Notes: generated by a model from the letters alone, not told the origin. Numbered from the stretch's first letter, positions 7,235 to 16,984 are shown. The stretch: DNA of 64,000 nt from JBEDUK01 sp040414485 (GCA_040414485.1 JBEDUK010000068.1:1-64000); one strand, 5' to 3'. Numbers and translations are program-made.

Positions 7235-8347
7235 TCAGGGGCTGAGCGCGACCAGATCCAGATGCCGGGCGCGGATTCCCTTGATGATCGCCGGGAGGGC
7301 CTTCAGCGTCGCGCTCCGGTCGCCTCCCCCGTCGTGCAGGAGCACGATCGAACCGGCGCGGATGTTCGACAGGACGCGCTGCACGATCGCCTTCGCCGTG
7401 ATGCCCGGCGTCCAGTCCGCGGGGTCGACCGACCACAGCACGATGCGGAGGCCGAGCGACCGCGCCGCGTCCATCGTGGTCGTGCTGCAGGAGCCGCCCG
7501 GCGGGCGGAAGAGGGTGGGCCGAACACCCCCGAGGGCGAGCGCGTCGATCGGCCGCGAGATCTCGGCCCGTGTGCGATCGGCGGGCAGTGAGCCGAACGG
7601 GGGCACCTCCGGGTGGTCCCAGGAGTGGTCGCCGACCACCATCCCGGCCGCGACCTCCGCTTCGACCAGTTGCGGCGAGCGTTCGACCTGGTCCCCGATC
7701 GCGAAGAACGTCGCCGGGACGTGGAGGCGCGCCAGCACCGCGAGGAAGCGTTCGGTGCTTCCGGGCCACGGTCCGTCGTCGAACGTCAGCGCGACGGCGT
7801 TCGGCGTAACCATCGGACCCGTCTGACGGAAGGTAGACGAGAGGACGTCGCCGGACACGGCTCCCCGGGACACCGTGATCACCCCTGGCGCCGTGTCGAG
7901 CGTCCGTTGCGGATCGAACGGCGTCCCGGGCGGCACGGCGTGTTGCGTCACGAAGATCTGCTCGCGCCGGTCGCGGCCGTTGCGCACGAGGATGCGGTCG
8001 CCATCCGCAAGCGTTGCCGTCAGCCGATCCAGCGGCTGGGGCGACCCGTTCAGCAGGATCGCTCCCGGATACCGGTCGCGGGCCAGGACCCGGCCGCCGA
8101 CGGAGACCAGATCTCCGTCCCGCGCGTGGAGGTGGAAGCGTTCGACCATCTCCTCGAACGAGGTGCCGGGCGGGACGTACTCGGCCTGTCCACGCACGTA
8201 GACGGTGATTGGACGCGGGAGGTCCCCGATCGCGGTGCTCGAGGTCAGCAGCGGGAGGAGCACCGCGACCGAGAGGATGGTCGAACCGGCGACCAGGCCG
8301 TGCCGAATCCGGCCCGTGCCCGCCCTGCTCCGTCCCGACCGACCCAT
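7235..8347 (-). CDS. Membrane-anchored polysaccharide deacetylase
   Basis: NodB-fold (carbohydrate esterase 4) enzyme of 370 residues, anchored by a membrane segment at about 17-37 and facing outside. The middle region (about 45-130) looks like one or two small beta-grasp/LysM-like domains that may bind cell wall; this is tentative. Catalytic motifs are all visible: LTFDDGP (metal-binding aspartates), HSWDHP (two histidines), FRPPGG and the late IVLLHDGGG histidine. Substrate is likely N-acetylglucosamine in peptidoglycan or a surface polymer. Convergent with mutY and followed at its own 5' side by the metallo-hydrolase gene. A good ribosome site AAGGGG precedes ATG 8347. Confidence 0.9.
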   Translation of the reverse strand: MGRSGRSRAGTGRIRHGLVAGSTILSVAVLLPLLTSSTAIGDLPRPITVYVRGQAEYVPPGTSFEEMVERFHLHARDGDLVSVGGRVLARDRYPGAILLNGSPQPLDRLTATLADGDRILVRNGRDRREQIFVTQHAVPPGTPFDPQRTLDTAPGVITVSRGAVSGDVLSSTFRQTGPMVTPNAVALTFDDGPWPGSTERFLAVLARLHVPATFFAIGDQVERSPQLVEAEVAAGMVVGDHSWDHPEVPPFGSLPADRTRAEISRPIDALALGGVRPTLFRPPGGSCSTTTMDAARSLGLRIVLWSVDPADWTPGITAKAIVQRVLSNIRAGSIVLLHDGGGDRSATLKALPAIIKGIRARHLDLVALSP

Positions 8348-8392
8348 CCGGCGACCCCTTCGGTGACCGCTTCGCTGACGGCACGGCGGCTG

Positions 8393-9115
8393 TCACCAGC
8401 CGCGGCGCCGCCACACCTCCACGTACGGGCGTTCGCGCCCGAGCGTCGTGTCCACGCCGTGGCCCGGTGACACGACGACGTCGTCCCGGAAGGAGAACAG
8501 CGCGTCCACGCTTCGCATGACCTGGTCGAACGCGCCATGGTCGCCCCGGGTGTTCCCCGGCCCGCCGGGAAAGAGCGTGTCGCCGGTGAACAGCTGCACC
8601 GGCGTTCCGTCCGAACCGAGCAGCGCGTAGGTCGTGCTTCCCGGCGTGTGCCCCGGCGTGTGGAGGACGCCCACGACCGCTCTGCCGGCGGTGAACGTCT
8701 CGCCGTCGGTCACCGCCTGCGTCGGCACCGGCCAGGCGTCTCCGGGATGCGCGAGCACCGGGGCGCCGAGGCGTTCGACCAGCGCCGGGAGCGCCTGGAC
8801 GTGATCGGGGTGCCCGTGGGTCTCCACGATCCCGACGACTCGAAGACCCCCGGTCTCCGCGATGATGCGCTCCGGTTCGGCCGCGCCGTCCACCACGATC
8901 GCCTCGCCGTCCGAGGCGATGACGTAGACGTTGTTGTCATAGGGCCCGACGGAGAACTTCGTGACGCGGACGCCCCCCTCGACCTCCGCATACACATGCG
9001 CAGGCCCGCCGGGGGTGACATGGGCGAACTCAGCGGTCAGCGGTGGGTGCGGCGTCTCGTCCGCGGCGCGCTGTTCGCCGGTGTGCTGTTCGCCGGTGTG
9101 CTGATCGTCGGCCAT
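8393..9115 (-). CDS. Metallo-beta-lactamase fold hydrolase
   Basis: Glyoxalase II-like metallohydrolase, 240 residues. The binuclear-metal motif THGHPDH is followed by the HTPGHTPGS histidine, the GDTLFPGG aspartate and the SPGHG histidine, so the site is complete. The N-terminus has a short polar repeat (EQHTGEQ). Substrate cannot be told; thiol esters and small lactones are usual for this clade. ATG 9115 is placed about 9 bases after GGAAGGGG. ATG 9124 is also in frame but too close to it. Lies downstream of the small HTH gene on the same strand. Confidence 0.9.
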   Translation of the reverse strand: MADDQHTGEQHTGEQRAADETPHPPLTAEFAHVTPGGPAHVYAEVEGGVRVTKFSVGPYDNNVYVIASDGEAIVVDGAAEPERIIAETGGLRVVGIVETHGHPDHVQALPALVERLGAPVLAHPGDAWPVPTQAVTDGETFTAGRAVVGVLHTPGHTPGSTTYALLGSDGTPVQLFTGDTLFPGGPGNTRGDHGAFDQVMRSVDALFSFRDDVVVSPGHGVDTTLGRERPYVEVWRRRGW

Positions 9116-9235
9116 GGCATCCATCCCCTTCCGTCGTCTATTTCGACACGGTCGAGGACGATCATGAACGGCTTCGATCGCGCGCACAGGCCGGGCATGC
9201 GATCACGCCCGCCGACGTCGGGCCAGGTGCGGCTG

Positions 9236-9544
9236 CTACCAGTAGCGGGCGACGTCCTGCGAGGTGCGCTCCAACCGCGGCTCGGTGTGCCCCCCGTCGG
9301 CCTCGCCCGTGCCGGCGAGCTCCTCCGGCCGCCAGATCAGCAGGGGATCGATCGGTGCGCGGCTGCCTTTGGCCGCGCGGTCGAGCTCGGAGGCCCGGAT
9401 CAGGACGCGCTCCTGCGATCCGTCCCGTACTCGGGAGGGGTGCAGGCGCCCGGCGCGCTCCCACAGCAGGATGGTCTGGAGGGTGACCTTCGCGCGGTCA
9501 GCGGCCTCCTGCCGCGTCAGCAACTGCTCGCCGATCGTGTCCAT
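9236..9544 (-). CDS. Small MerR/excisionase-type helix-turn-helix protein
   Basis: A 102-residue protein whose first 50 residues form a winged-helix DNA-binding domain of the MerR/excisionase kind (LLTRQEAADRAKVTLQTI, then LWERAGRLHPSRV). The remaining half has no recognisable effector domain. There are no integrase or phage genes nearby, so an excisionase role is unlikely and a small regulator is more plausible. It could control the hydrolase at 8393-9115 that follows it on the same strand. This is inference. Confidence 0.75.
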   Translation of the reverse strand: MDTIGEQLLTRQEAADRAKVTLQTILLWERAGRLHPSRVRDGSQERVLIRASELDRAAKGSRAPIDPLLIWRPEELAGTGEADGGHTEPRLERTSQDVARYW

Positions 9545-9616
9545 GGGGGGACAACCCTGACATGGATTGACAAAACTTGCATCGGACCTTCGGCCGATCT
9601 GGACGGTCCGGCAGGC

Positions 9617-10528
9617 CTAGTGCCCAGCCAGGTACGTGGAGAGGCCCTCGCGGAGCGGCGTGAGCCTGGTGTCGAACGCATCCAGCAGCGGTCCGGTGTC
9701 CGCCAGCGCGTCGCCCGTCAGGAACTCGACCGCGTCCGGCGACAGCGGCGGCTTCGGCAGCGACTGGAGCACGAGCCCGGCGAGCTTCGGGAGCGCGGCC
9801 GGAACGTGCACGAGCGGCCGCCGCCGCCCCATGACCGAGAGCATGGTTCGAAGCACGCCGTCCATGCTCATCACCTGGGGTCCGCCGATCTCGAACGTCC
9901 CGGTCGGGCCGTCTTCGGCCGCGCCGCGCGCCAGCACCTCCGCCACGTCGTCGATGAAGACCGGTTGCAGCCGCTGCCGGCCGTCGCCGACGACCGGCAC
10001 GAATGGCAGCCTGCGCGCGAACGTGACGAACCGGTTCAGCGCCCTGTCCTCCGGACCGTAGATCCAGGACGGCCGGACGATGGCGAACGGGACGCCGGAA
10101 GAGCGGATGGCCTCCTCACCCTCCCACTTCGCGCGGAACCACACCTTGTCCGCGTCCGGCGCCGCGCCGGACCCGGAGCAGTAGACGAACCGCGAGACGC
10201 CGGCGGACGCGGCGGCCGCCACGAGCCGCGCCGTTCCCCGATGGTCGAACTCCTCGAAGGTGAAGCCCTTCGACCGCTTCTCGACGGGAAACGTCGGGAA
10301 CGTCATGGCCTGGACGACGGCGCGGACACCGGAGACCGCGCGCGGGAGCGAATCGGGGTCGGTCACGTCGCCGGTGACGGGGGCGGCGCCCATGCGGCGG
10401 ATGGCCTCTTCGGACCGCTGCGGGTGGGCCGTCATGACCGCCACGTCGGAGCCGGCCGCGACGAGGCGCCGGACCACGCCGCGGCCGATGAACCCGCTCC
10501 CGCCCGCGACGAGGATGTCGGCAGCCAC
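9617..10528 (-). CDS. Atypical SDR / NAD(P)H-binding epimerase-like protein
   Basis: A 303-residue Rossmann protein starting ILVAGGSGFIGRGVV, the dinucleotide-binding glycine motif at residues 5-19. It resembles the atypical SDRs related to complex I subunit NDUFA9 and to NmrA. The active-site YxxxK of classical SDRs is not evident; the equivalent region reads YCSGSGAAPDADKVWFRAK. The C-terminal part (LPKLAGLVLQSLPKPPLSPD) is typical of this clade. Function may be redox sensing or isoprenoid/quinone-related, but this is not established. GTG 10528 lies 7 bases after a -10 hexamer. Confidence 0.85.
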   Translation of the reverse strand: MAADILVAGGSGFIGRGVVRRLVAAGSDVAVMTAHPQRSEEAIRRMGAAPVTGDVTDPDSLPRAVSGVRAVVQAMTFPTFPVEKRSKGFTFEEFDHRGTARLVAAAASAGVSRFVYCSGSGAAPDADKVWFRAKWEGEEAIRSSGVPFAIVRPSWIYGPEDRALNRFVTFARRLPFVPVVGDGRQRLQPVFIDDVAEVLARGAAEDGPTGTFEIGGPQVMSMDGVLRTMLSVMGRRRPLVHVPAALPKLAGLVLQSLPKPPLSPDAVEFLTGDALADTGPLLDAFDTRLTPLREGLSTYLAGH

Positions 10529-10535
10529 GCTTCAC

Positions 10536-10541
10536 ACCGTA
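10536..10541 (-). promoter_or_regulatory. -10 hexamer TACGGT of the SDR gene
   Basis: Reads TACGGT on the minus strand, 7 bases before GTG 10528. Confidence 0.45.
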
Positions 10542-10587
10542 CAGGCCGCATTCGTGCCGGCCGACCCCGCTCCGCCGCGCGCCTCAA

Positions 10588-10593
10588 TAGACT
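10588..10593 (+). promoter_or_regulatory. -10 hexamer TAGACT of the first cyclase-ATPase gene
   Basis: Twelve bases separate it from ATG 10606, the longest gap of the set. No ribosome site intervenes. Confidence 0.4.
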
Positions 10594-10605
10594 CGGAAGC
10601 CGACC

Positions 10606-13600
10606 ATGGTCTGTCCAACGTGTGGCGAACCGAACCCTGAACACGCCCGGTTCTGCTGGAACTGCGGCGCCCGTCTGGGCGCCATCGATCCGGTGCTGGA
10701 GGAACGCAAGGTCGTCACCGTGCTCTTCTGCGACCTGGTCGGCTTCACCGAGCGTTCCGACCAGGCGGATCCGGAGGACGTCAAGGCGACGCTTCGGCCG
10801 TTCCACGCCCGGCTCAAGCGCGAGATCGAGCACTTCGGCGGCACGCTGGACAAGTTCATCGGCGACGGCGCCCTGGGCGTGTTCGGCGCGCCGGTCGCGC
10901 ACGAGGACGACGCCGAACGGGCCGTGCGGGCGGCGCTCCGGATCCAGGAGGCCATGGCGGAACTGAGCGAGCAGGCGCCGTCGATGGCGTTCATGGCGCG
11001 TGCCGGCATCGCCACCGGCGAGGTGGTGGTCGCCTACGGCGAGGGCCCACAGATCGGGGAGAGCGTCACGGGCGACGTCGTGAACACGGCGTCCCGGCTG
11101 CAGTCGGTGGCGCCCCCCGGGGGCGTCGTGGTCGCCGAATCCACCTACCGCGCAACGCTCCATTCGTTCGACTACGAGGAACTGCCGCCGGTGACGGTGA
11201 AGGGCAAGCCGGAACCCCTCGCCATCTGGCGCCCGCTGGCGGTCCGCAGCAGGTACGGCACGTCGATCGACCCGCGGCTGCGGCCGGCCACGCCGTTCGT
11301 CGGCCGCGTGGAGGAACTGTTCCTGCTCAAGACCGCGTACCGGCGGATGCTCCGCGAGTCCTCGGCGCAGCTCGTGACCATCACCGGCGAGCCGGGCGTG
11401 GGCAAGAGCCGCCTGGTGGCCGAGCTGTTCGCCTACATCGACGACCTGCCGGAGATCGTGCGCTGGCGCGCCGGCCGCTGCCTTCCGTACGGCGACGGCA
11501 TCACGTTCTGGGCGCTCGGCGAGATCGTGAAGGCGCAGGCGGGGATCCTGGAGTCCGACGAGCCGGACGAGGCCGACCGGAAGCTGTCGCGATCGATCGA
11601 GCCCCTGTTCGAAGACGAACAGCAGCGCGAATGGGTCAGCGCACGCCTGGCGCCCCTGGCAGGCGCCAGCGGCGGCGCCGAACCGGGCACCGTCGACCGC
11701 TCCGAGACGTTCGCCGCGTGGCAGCGCTACTTCGAGGCGCTCGCGTCGCAGTACCCGCTGATCCTGGTGTTCGAGGACATCCACTGGGCCGACGAGGCCC
11801 TGCTCGACTTCGTCGACGACCTGGCCGGGTGGGCCGTCGAACTGCCGCTGCTGGTGATCTGCAACGCGCGGCCCGAGCTGTACGACCGCCATCCGGGGTG
11901 GGGCGGCGGGAAGCGGAACTCCACGACCATCCCGCTGCTGCCGCTCGACCGGCGCGAGACGGCGACGCTCGTGTCGGCGCTGCTGAACCGCACGGTGCTG
12001 CCGATCGAGACGCAGGAGGCGCTGCTGGTCAGGGCCGGAGGAAACCCCCTCTACGCCGAGGAGTTCGCCCGGATGCTCACCGACCGCGGCCTGCTCGGGT
12101 CGCGGGGGGAGCTTCGCGCCGCGGAGATCCCCGTGCCGGATTCCTTGCAGGCGCTGGTGGCGGCGCGGCTGGACACGCTGACGCCCTCCAGCAAGGCGCT
12201 CCTGCACGACGCGGCCGTGATCGGCGACGTGTTCTGGGACGGCGCGGTGGCCTCGCTCTCGGGGCTTGCGCCGGAGCGGGTTCGAACCGAGTTCGTCGTG
12301 ATGGTGCGAAACGACCTCGTGCGGCGCTCGGCGGCGTCGAGTTTCCGCGACCTGGTGGAGTACTCGTTCTGGCATCCGCTGGTCCGTGATGTGGCGTACG
12401 GCCAGATCCCACGGTCGGCCAGAGGCGCGAAGCACCGCATGGCGGCCGAGTGGCTCGAGGCCGCGAGCGGAGACGGCCTGGGGGACCGTGCCGAGGTGCT
12501 GGCCCACCACTACGAGACCGCGCTCGAGCTCGCCCGGACCGCCGGCGAGCCGGTGTCGCGAGACCTCTGCGAGGCCGCGGCGCGCTCGCTGATCGCGGCC
12601 GGCGACCGGGCGCTCCCGCTCGACGTGCCGCGCGCCGAGCGCTTCTACCGGCGTGCGTTGGGGCTGGTGGATCCCGGCGGTCCCGAGCCGGTGGCGCTCA
12701 GCGCGAAGGTTCGGCTGGCGAAGGCGTTGCTGTTCGCCGGCCGCTACGAGGACGCCGAACGCGAGTCGACCGAGGCCTCCGAACGGTATCGCGACGCCGG
12801 CGACCTGGCCGGCGAGGCCGGCGCCATGGTGATCACCGCCGGCGCCACGACGAAGATCGGGCAGGGCGCCCGGTCGGACGCGCTGCTCGGGCGGGCGCAG
12901 GAGATCCTTGAGGGCCTGCCGCCGGGCCGGGAGCTGACCCGTGTCTACGGCAGGCTGGCGGGTTCGCGGCTCGTCGCCGGGCGGTTCGCCGAATCGCGCG
13001 ACTTCGCGGAGAAGGCTCTGGCGCTGGCCACGGAGCTCGGCTTCCAGGACGAGGCTGTTCGCGCCCGGCAGTTCCGCGGCTCCGCCCGCACCGAACTGGG
13101 CGACGCGGGCGGTCTTGATGATCTGTGGGAGGCGCTCCGGGCAGGCGTCGACCTGGGCCTCGGTGAGGAGACGGTGCTCGCGCACCTCAACCTGGCGTAT
13201 CAGCTCTGGCTGGAGGACGGCCCCGAGGTCTCGCGCCAGGTCTGGAGCGCGGGGGTCGAGTTCGCCGACGCCCGCGGCTTCAGCGGGCACGCCATGTGGG
13301 GCCGGGCGGGGCTGCTCGAGGTCCTGTTCGACCTGGGCGACTGGGATCAGGTGCTCGCCATCGCCGACGAGATCATCGCCTGGGACCGGGACTCCGTCTC
13401 CAGCGAGGTGAACGTGTTCGCCCGCTTCTACAAGGGCATGGTGGTCGGGTACCGACAGGAGCTCGAAGAGGCCGACGCGCTGGCTGAGGTGTTCCTCCCG
13501 GCCGCGCGGAGGATCGGCCATCCGGAGGCGCTCGCGCCGGCCCTGTACGCGGCCATGGTCATCGAGGGCGGCCATCTGAACTGGGACGCCGCGGCGGACC

Positions 13601-14043
13601 TCGCGCGCGAGTTCGGCGAGATCACCGGGGACCAGCCCGGATTCAGGGCGAACTTCCTTCCCGGGATCGCCCGGGTGCTGATCCAGGCGGGCCGCGTGGA
13701 GGAGGCACGCACACTCCTGATCGACGACGACACGGTGACCGCCAATCGGCACCGGCTGTGCCTGGCCGCGGCGCGCGCGCAGGTCGTCGAGGCGGAGGGC
13801 GATCCCGAACGGGCCGCCGGGCTCTACGAGCGTTGCGCGGACGACTGGCGGGAGTTCGGCTTCGCGCTGGAGCACGCCCAGGCGCTGCTCGGGCAGGGGC
13901 GTTCGCTGCGTGCAGCCGGCCGATTCGACGAGGCGCTCGGGCCGCTGGAGGAATCGAAGGAGATCTTCGTGCGGCTCGGCGTCCTCGGCCGGGCCGGACG
14001 GGTCGACGACGAACTGGGCGGCCTCGCCGCCCAGACGTCCTGA
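10606..14043 (+). CDS. Class III nucleotide cyclase - AAA ATPase - TPR receptor (paralogue 1)
   Basis: A 1145-residue multidomain signalling protein. Order: zinc ribbon (cysteines 3, 6, 17, 20), class III adenylate/guanylate cyclase domain (about 35-200), AAA_16/STAND-type ATPase with Walker A GEPGVGKS near 261, then about 500 residues of TPR-like helical repeats. All cyclase residues I can check are present: metal aspartates in FCDLVGFT and IGDGAL, lysine in DKFIGD, aspartate in TGDVVN, and asparagine and arginine in VNTASRL. It probably makes cyclic AMP, gated by the ATPase/TPR half. No membrane segment. Followed after 68 bp by a paralogue with the same architecture. Confidence 0.92.
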   Translation: MVCPTCGEPNPEHARFCWNCGARLGAIDPVLEERKVVTVLFCDLVGFTERSDQADPEDVKATLRPFHARLKREIEHFGGTLDKFIGDGALGVFGAPVAHEDDAERAVRAALRIQEAMAELSEQAPSMAFMARAGIATGEVVVAYGEGPQIGESVTGDVVNTASRLQSVAPPGGVVVAESTYRATLHSFDYEELPPVTVKGKPEPLAIWRPLAVRSRYGTSIDPRLRPATPFVGRVEELFLLKTAYRRMLRESSAQLVTITGEPGVGKSRLVAELFAYIDDLPEIVRWRAGRCLPYGDGITFWALGEIVKAQAGILESDEPDEADRKLSRSIEPLFEDEQQREWVSARLAPLAGASGGAEPGTVDRSETFAAWQRYFEALASQYPLILVFEDIHWADEALLDFVDDLAGWAVELPLLVICNARPELYDRHPGWGGGKRNSTTIPLLPLDRRETATLVSALLNRTVLPIETQEALLVRAGGNPLYAEEFARMLTDRGLLGSRGELRAAEIPVPDSLQALVAARLDTLTPSSKALLHDAAVIGDVFWDGAVASLSGLAPERVRTEFVVMVRNDLVRRSAASSFRDLVEYSFWHPLVRDVAYGQIPRSARGAKHRMAAEWLEAASGDGLGDRAEVLAHHYETALELARTAGEPVSRDLCEAAARSLIAAGDRALPLDVPRAERFYRRALGLVDPGGPEPVALSAKVRLAKALLFAGRYEDAERESTEASERYRDAGDLAGEAGAMVITAGATTKIGQGARSDALLGRAQEILEGLPPGRELTRVYGRLAGSRLVAGRFAESRDFAEKALALATELGFQDEAVRARQFRGSARTELGDAGGLDDLWEALRAGVDLGLGEETVLAHLNLAYQLWLEDGPEVSRQVWSAGVEFADARGFSGHAMWGRAGLLEVLFDLGDWDQVLAIADEIIAWDRDSVSSEVNVFARFYKGMVVGYRQELEEADALAEVFLPAARRIGHPEALAPALYAAMVIEGGHLNWDAAADLAREFGEITGDQPGFRANFLPGIARVLIQAGRVEEARTLLIDDDTVTANRHRLCLAAARAQVVEAEGDPERAAGLYERCADDWREFGFALEHAQALLGQGRSLRAAGRFDEALGPLEESKEIFVRLGVLGRAGRVDDELGGLAAQTS

Positions 14044-14098
14044 CCCGGTCGACACCGGCTCGACGGCCCGCCTCACCGGAGCCGTCGCAGGCCGGGCA

Positions 14099-14104
14099 TA
14101 TCCT
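14099..14104 (+). promoter_or_regulatory. -10 hexamer TATCCT of the second cyclase-ATPase gene
   Basis: Seven bases before ATG 14112. It gives paralogue 2 its own promoter rather than read-through from paralogue 1. Confidence 0.5.
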
Positions 14105-14111
14105 TTCGCGC

Positions 14112-16955
14112 ATGACGTGTCTGACCTGTGGCGCCGATCTCCCCGACGGTGCGCGCTTCTGTCCTCGCTGCGGCTCGCCGGTGCAGCCGGCCGCGGAGGC
14201 GGTCGAGCGCAGGATCGTGACCGTCCTGTTCGCGGATCTCGTGGACTCCACGTCCACCGCGCGCCGGCTCGACCCGGAGCGCGCTCGCGAGGTCCTGACC
14301 GCGTTCTTCGACGCCGCCTCCGAGGAGCTGCTGTCCCTTCGAGGGGAACCCGAGAAGTTCATCGGCGATGCGGTCATGGCCGTGTTCGGCCTCGCGCAGG
14401 TCCACGAGGACGACGCCGTCCGCGCCATCCGGGCCGGGATCGCGATCGTGGATCGGACCCGCCGCCTCTGCCAGGAGCTCGATCTCTCCGAGCCGCTGGA
14501 GGTCCGGGTCGGGATCGAAGCGGGCGACGTGGCCACCGGCGAGGGCCCCGGCGGGCAGTTGCTCGTCACCGGACCGACCGTGAACGCCGCCTCGCGTCTT
14601 CAGAGCGCCGCCGTGCCCGGCGAGGTGCTGGTCGGGGAGACCGCGCGGGCGTTGACGCGCATGGCCGTTGCGTTCGGCGAGCCGAGGAAGGTCGACGCGA
14701 AGGGCTTCGACGGCGCGCTGATCGGCCACCCGGTCGTCTCGCTGACCACGCGTTCGGTCCGGCGCACGATCCCCCTGATCGGCCGCACCGCCGAACTCGC
14801 CGTCCTTCGGCAGATCGTGGACAGGGCCGCGGCCACCCGGCAGCCGCACCTGGTTACGCTGATCGGCGAGCCCGGGATCGGCAAGTCGCGCCTCACGCAG
14901 GAGGTCGTGGCCGGCCTTCCGGAGGGCACCACCGCGCTGGTCGGGCGCGTGCAGTCCTCCGAGTGGGGCGCCACGTTCGCGCCGGTCGCCGAGATGGTTC
15001 GAGACCTCGCCGGGCTGGACGATCAGATGTCGGCGAACGAAGCCCGGGCGCGGCTCCTCGAAGTCGTCGACGGATGCTGCGATCCCTCGGAGTCGGAGCG
15101 CGTGGCCGCGCGCCTGGCGCTGGCGCTGGACCTGGAGAGCGACGAGCCGGAGCAGCCCGCGTACGTGCAGGAGGTCCAGAGCGGGTTCATCGCGCTGGTG
15201 GACGCGCTCGCCCGCCGGGGTCCGGTGGCGCTGGTGTTCGACGACGTCCACGAGGCCGCCCCGCCGATGCTCGACCTGATCGAACGCCTGGCTTCGGTGG
15301 GTAAGGCGGGGCCGGGGCCGGTGCTGGTGCTGGCCGCGGCCCGCCCCCCGCTGTTGGACATCAGGTCCTCGTGGGGCCGGATGGCGGCGAACGAGTTCCG
15401 GATCCGGCTGGATCCGCTCTCGGCGGAGGAGAGCATGGCGCTTGCGCGCGAGGCGGCCGGCGGCCGGCTGGGGTCGTCGACGGCCCAACGGATCGCCGAC
15501 CGGGCGGGTGGGAACCCGTTCTTCATCGTCGAGTCCACGGGGATGCTCCTGCACATGGAGGACACGCTCCCGCCGCACCTGTCGGCGCCCCTCCCGCCCA
15601 CGGTCCAGGCCGTCGTGGCGGCACGGCTCGACAACCTTCCGCCGCACCTGCGCACCGTGGCCCGGCACGCGGCGGTCTACCTGTACTCGTTCGACATGGA
15701 CGAGCTTCGCCTGGTCGCCCCGTCGGCCACCGAGGACGACGTCCAGCGCCTCGAGGACGAGGAGATCTTCGTGCGGGACGACCGGCCGAAGCCGCGCTGG
15801 CGCTTCCGACACCAGACCGTCCGGGACGTGGCGTACGCGAGCCTGCCGAAGCGCGAGCGCCTCCGGCTGCACGTGGCCATCGCCGAGCAGCTCGAACGCT
15901 CGTCGGGCAGGCTGGCGTGGGCGGCGGAGCATCTCGAACAGGCCGCGCGCGCCGCGATCGACCTCGACCCGAACGACCGGGGACTGCCCGACAAGGCCGA
16001 ACGGGCGCTCGCGGACGCCGGGGATGTCTACAGGCGGCGGATGGAGGGCGCGGCGGCCATCGAGTACTACACGCGCGCGCTGGGGCTCGCGCCGCCGGAG
16101 GCCGGGTGGGGCAAGGTGGAGGGCAGGATCCTCGCCGGCATGGGCGAGGCGCGCTACTGGCGGGCCGAGTACCCCGAGGCCCTCGACGTGCTCCTGCGGG
16201 CCGAGGACGTGGCCGGGCGAGCCGGCGACCCCTGGGCTCAGTCGCTGGCACTCCGGTTCCACGCGGACATCGCGCTGAACGTCGATGGCGACATCGACGA
16301 GGCGGAGCGGCTGTTCGGCGACGCGCTGGCGGCCGCCGAGGCGTCCGGCGATCCGGGCGCGGTCGCCCGGACGCTCCTGTTCGCCGGCTGGACCGACTGG
16401 ACGCGCGAGCGGTACGAGGACGCCATCGCGACGTGGCGGCGGGCCATGGACCTGGCGAAGGAGACCGGCGACCGGTGGGCGCAGATCCGGGCGGTGACCT
16501 CGATCTCCGTGGCGCGGGCCGAACAGGAGCAGTACGGGGAGGCGCGCTCGCTGGCGGAGGAGGCGCTGGAGGTGGCGCGGGACCTCGGCGACCAGTTCAG
16601 CGTGGCCGTCGCTTCGGTGCAGGTCGGCAGGACCCTGCGGTACACCGGCGAGGCGGAGCGGGCGATCGAGTTCTTCGACCGCGGCGTCGCCATCTTCGAG
16701 GAGTTCGGCGCCCGCTGGGAACTGGCGGATGTGCTCGGCGAGCGGGGCATCGCGTATCGGGAACTGGGAAGGCTGGACGATGCCGAGGCCGACCTGCAGC
16801 GGTCGGTCCGGATCTCCGAGGAGTTGGGCGAACGTTCGCTGCTCCCGTGGACCTGGCGGGCGCTGGCCAAGGTGGCGCAGCGACGTGGCGACCGGGCGGA
16901 GGCGGAGGAGCGGCTGCGCCGAGCGGCTGAGGAGGAGGCTCGGCGGCCCGGCTGA
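14112..16955 (+). CDS. Class III nucleotide cyclase - AAA ATPase - TPR receptor (paralogue 2)
   Basis: A 947-residue paralogue of the preceding protein with the same order: zinc ribbon (MTCLTCGADL and FCPRCG), cyclase domain (about 30-190), ATPase with Walker A GEPGIGKS near 252, and C-terminal TPR-like repeats. The cyclase site keeps the metal aspartates (FADLVDS, IGDAVM), lysine (EKFIGD), asparagine and arginine (VNAASRL). The aspartate that reads the base in paralogue 1 (TGDVVN) is proline here (TGPTVN), so substrate preference or activity may differ. ATG 14112 is supported by the zinc ribbon starting there and by the adjacent -10 box. Confidence 0.9.
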   Translation: MTCLTCGADLPDGARFCPRCGSPVQPAAEAVERRIVTVLFADLVDSTSTARRLDPERAREVLTAFFDAASEELLSLRGEPEKFIGDAVMAVFGLAQVHEDDAVRAIRAGIAIVDRTRRLCQELDLSEPLEVRVGIEAGDVATGEGPGGQLLVTGPTVNAASRLQSAAVPGEVLVGETARALTRMAVAFGEPRKVDAKGFDGALIGHPVVSLTTRSVRRTIPLIGRTAELAVLRQIVDRAAATRQPHLVTLIGEPGIGKSRLTQEVVAGLPEGTTALVGRVQSSEWGATFAPVAEMVRDLAGLDDQMSANEARARLLEVVDGCCDPSESERVAARLALALDLESDEPEQPAYVQEVQSGFIALVDALARRGPVALVFDDVHEAAPPMLDLIERLASVGKAGPGPVLVLAAARPPLLDIRSSWGRMAANEFRIRLDPLSAEESMALAREAAGGRLGSSTAQRIADRAGGNPFFIVESTGMLLHMEDTLPPHLSAPLPPTVQAVVAARLDNLPPHLRTVARHAAVYLYSFDMDELRLVAPSATEDDVQRLEDEEIFVRDDRPKPRWRFRHQTVRDVAYASLPKRERLRLHVAIAEQLERSSGRLAWAAEHLEQAARAAIDLDPNDRGLPDKAERALADAGDVYRRRMEGAAAIEYYTRALGLAPPEAGWGKVEGRILAGMGEARYWRAEYPEALDVLLRAEDVAGRAGDPWAQSLALRFHADIALNVDGDIDEAERLFGDALAAAEASGDPGAVARTLLFAGWTDWTRERYEDAIATWRRAMDLAKETGDRWAQIRAVTSISVARAEQEQYGEARSLAEEALEVARDLGDQFSVAVASVQVGRTLRYTGEAERAIEFFDRGVAIFEEFGARWELADVLGERGIAYRELGRLDDAEADLQRSVRISEELGERSLLPWTWRALAKVAQRRGDRAEAEERLRRAAEEEARRPG

Positions 16956-16984
16956 CACGGCCGGGTGCGGAGCAGGGCGGCCGG

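Noticed and set aside
9236..9544. Excisionase-like HTH protein as a sign of an integrated element
   Set aside because: No integrase, attachment-site repeats, tRNA or phage genes are near; it is more simply a small regulator.
10432..14076. A very long open frame (over 1200 codons) on the minus strand opposite the first cyclase gene
   Set aside because: It is the antisense shadow of a high-GC gene: the residues are arginine/glycine/histidine/proline-rich with no domain. The plus strand encodes a clear cyclase-ATPase.
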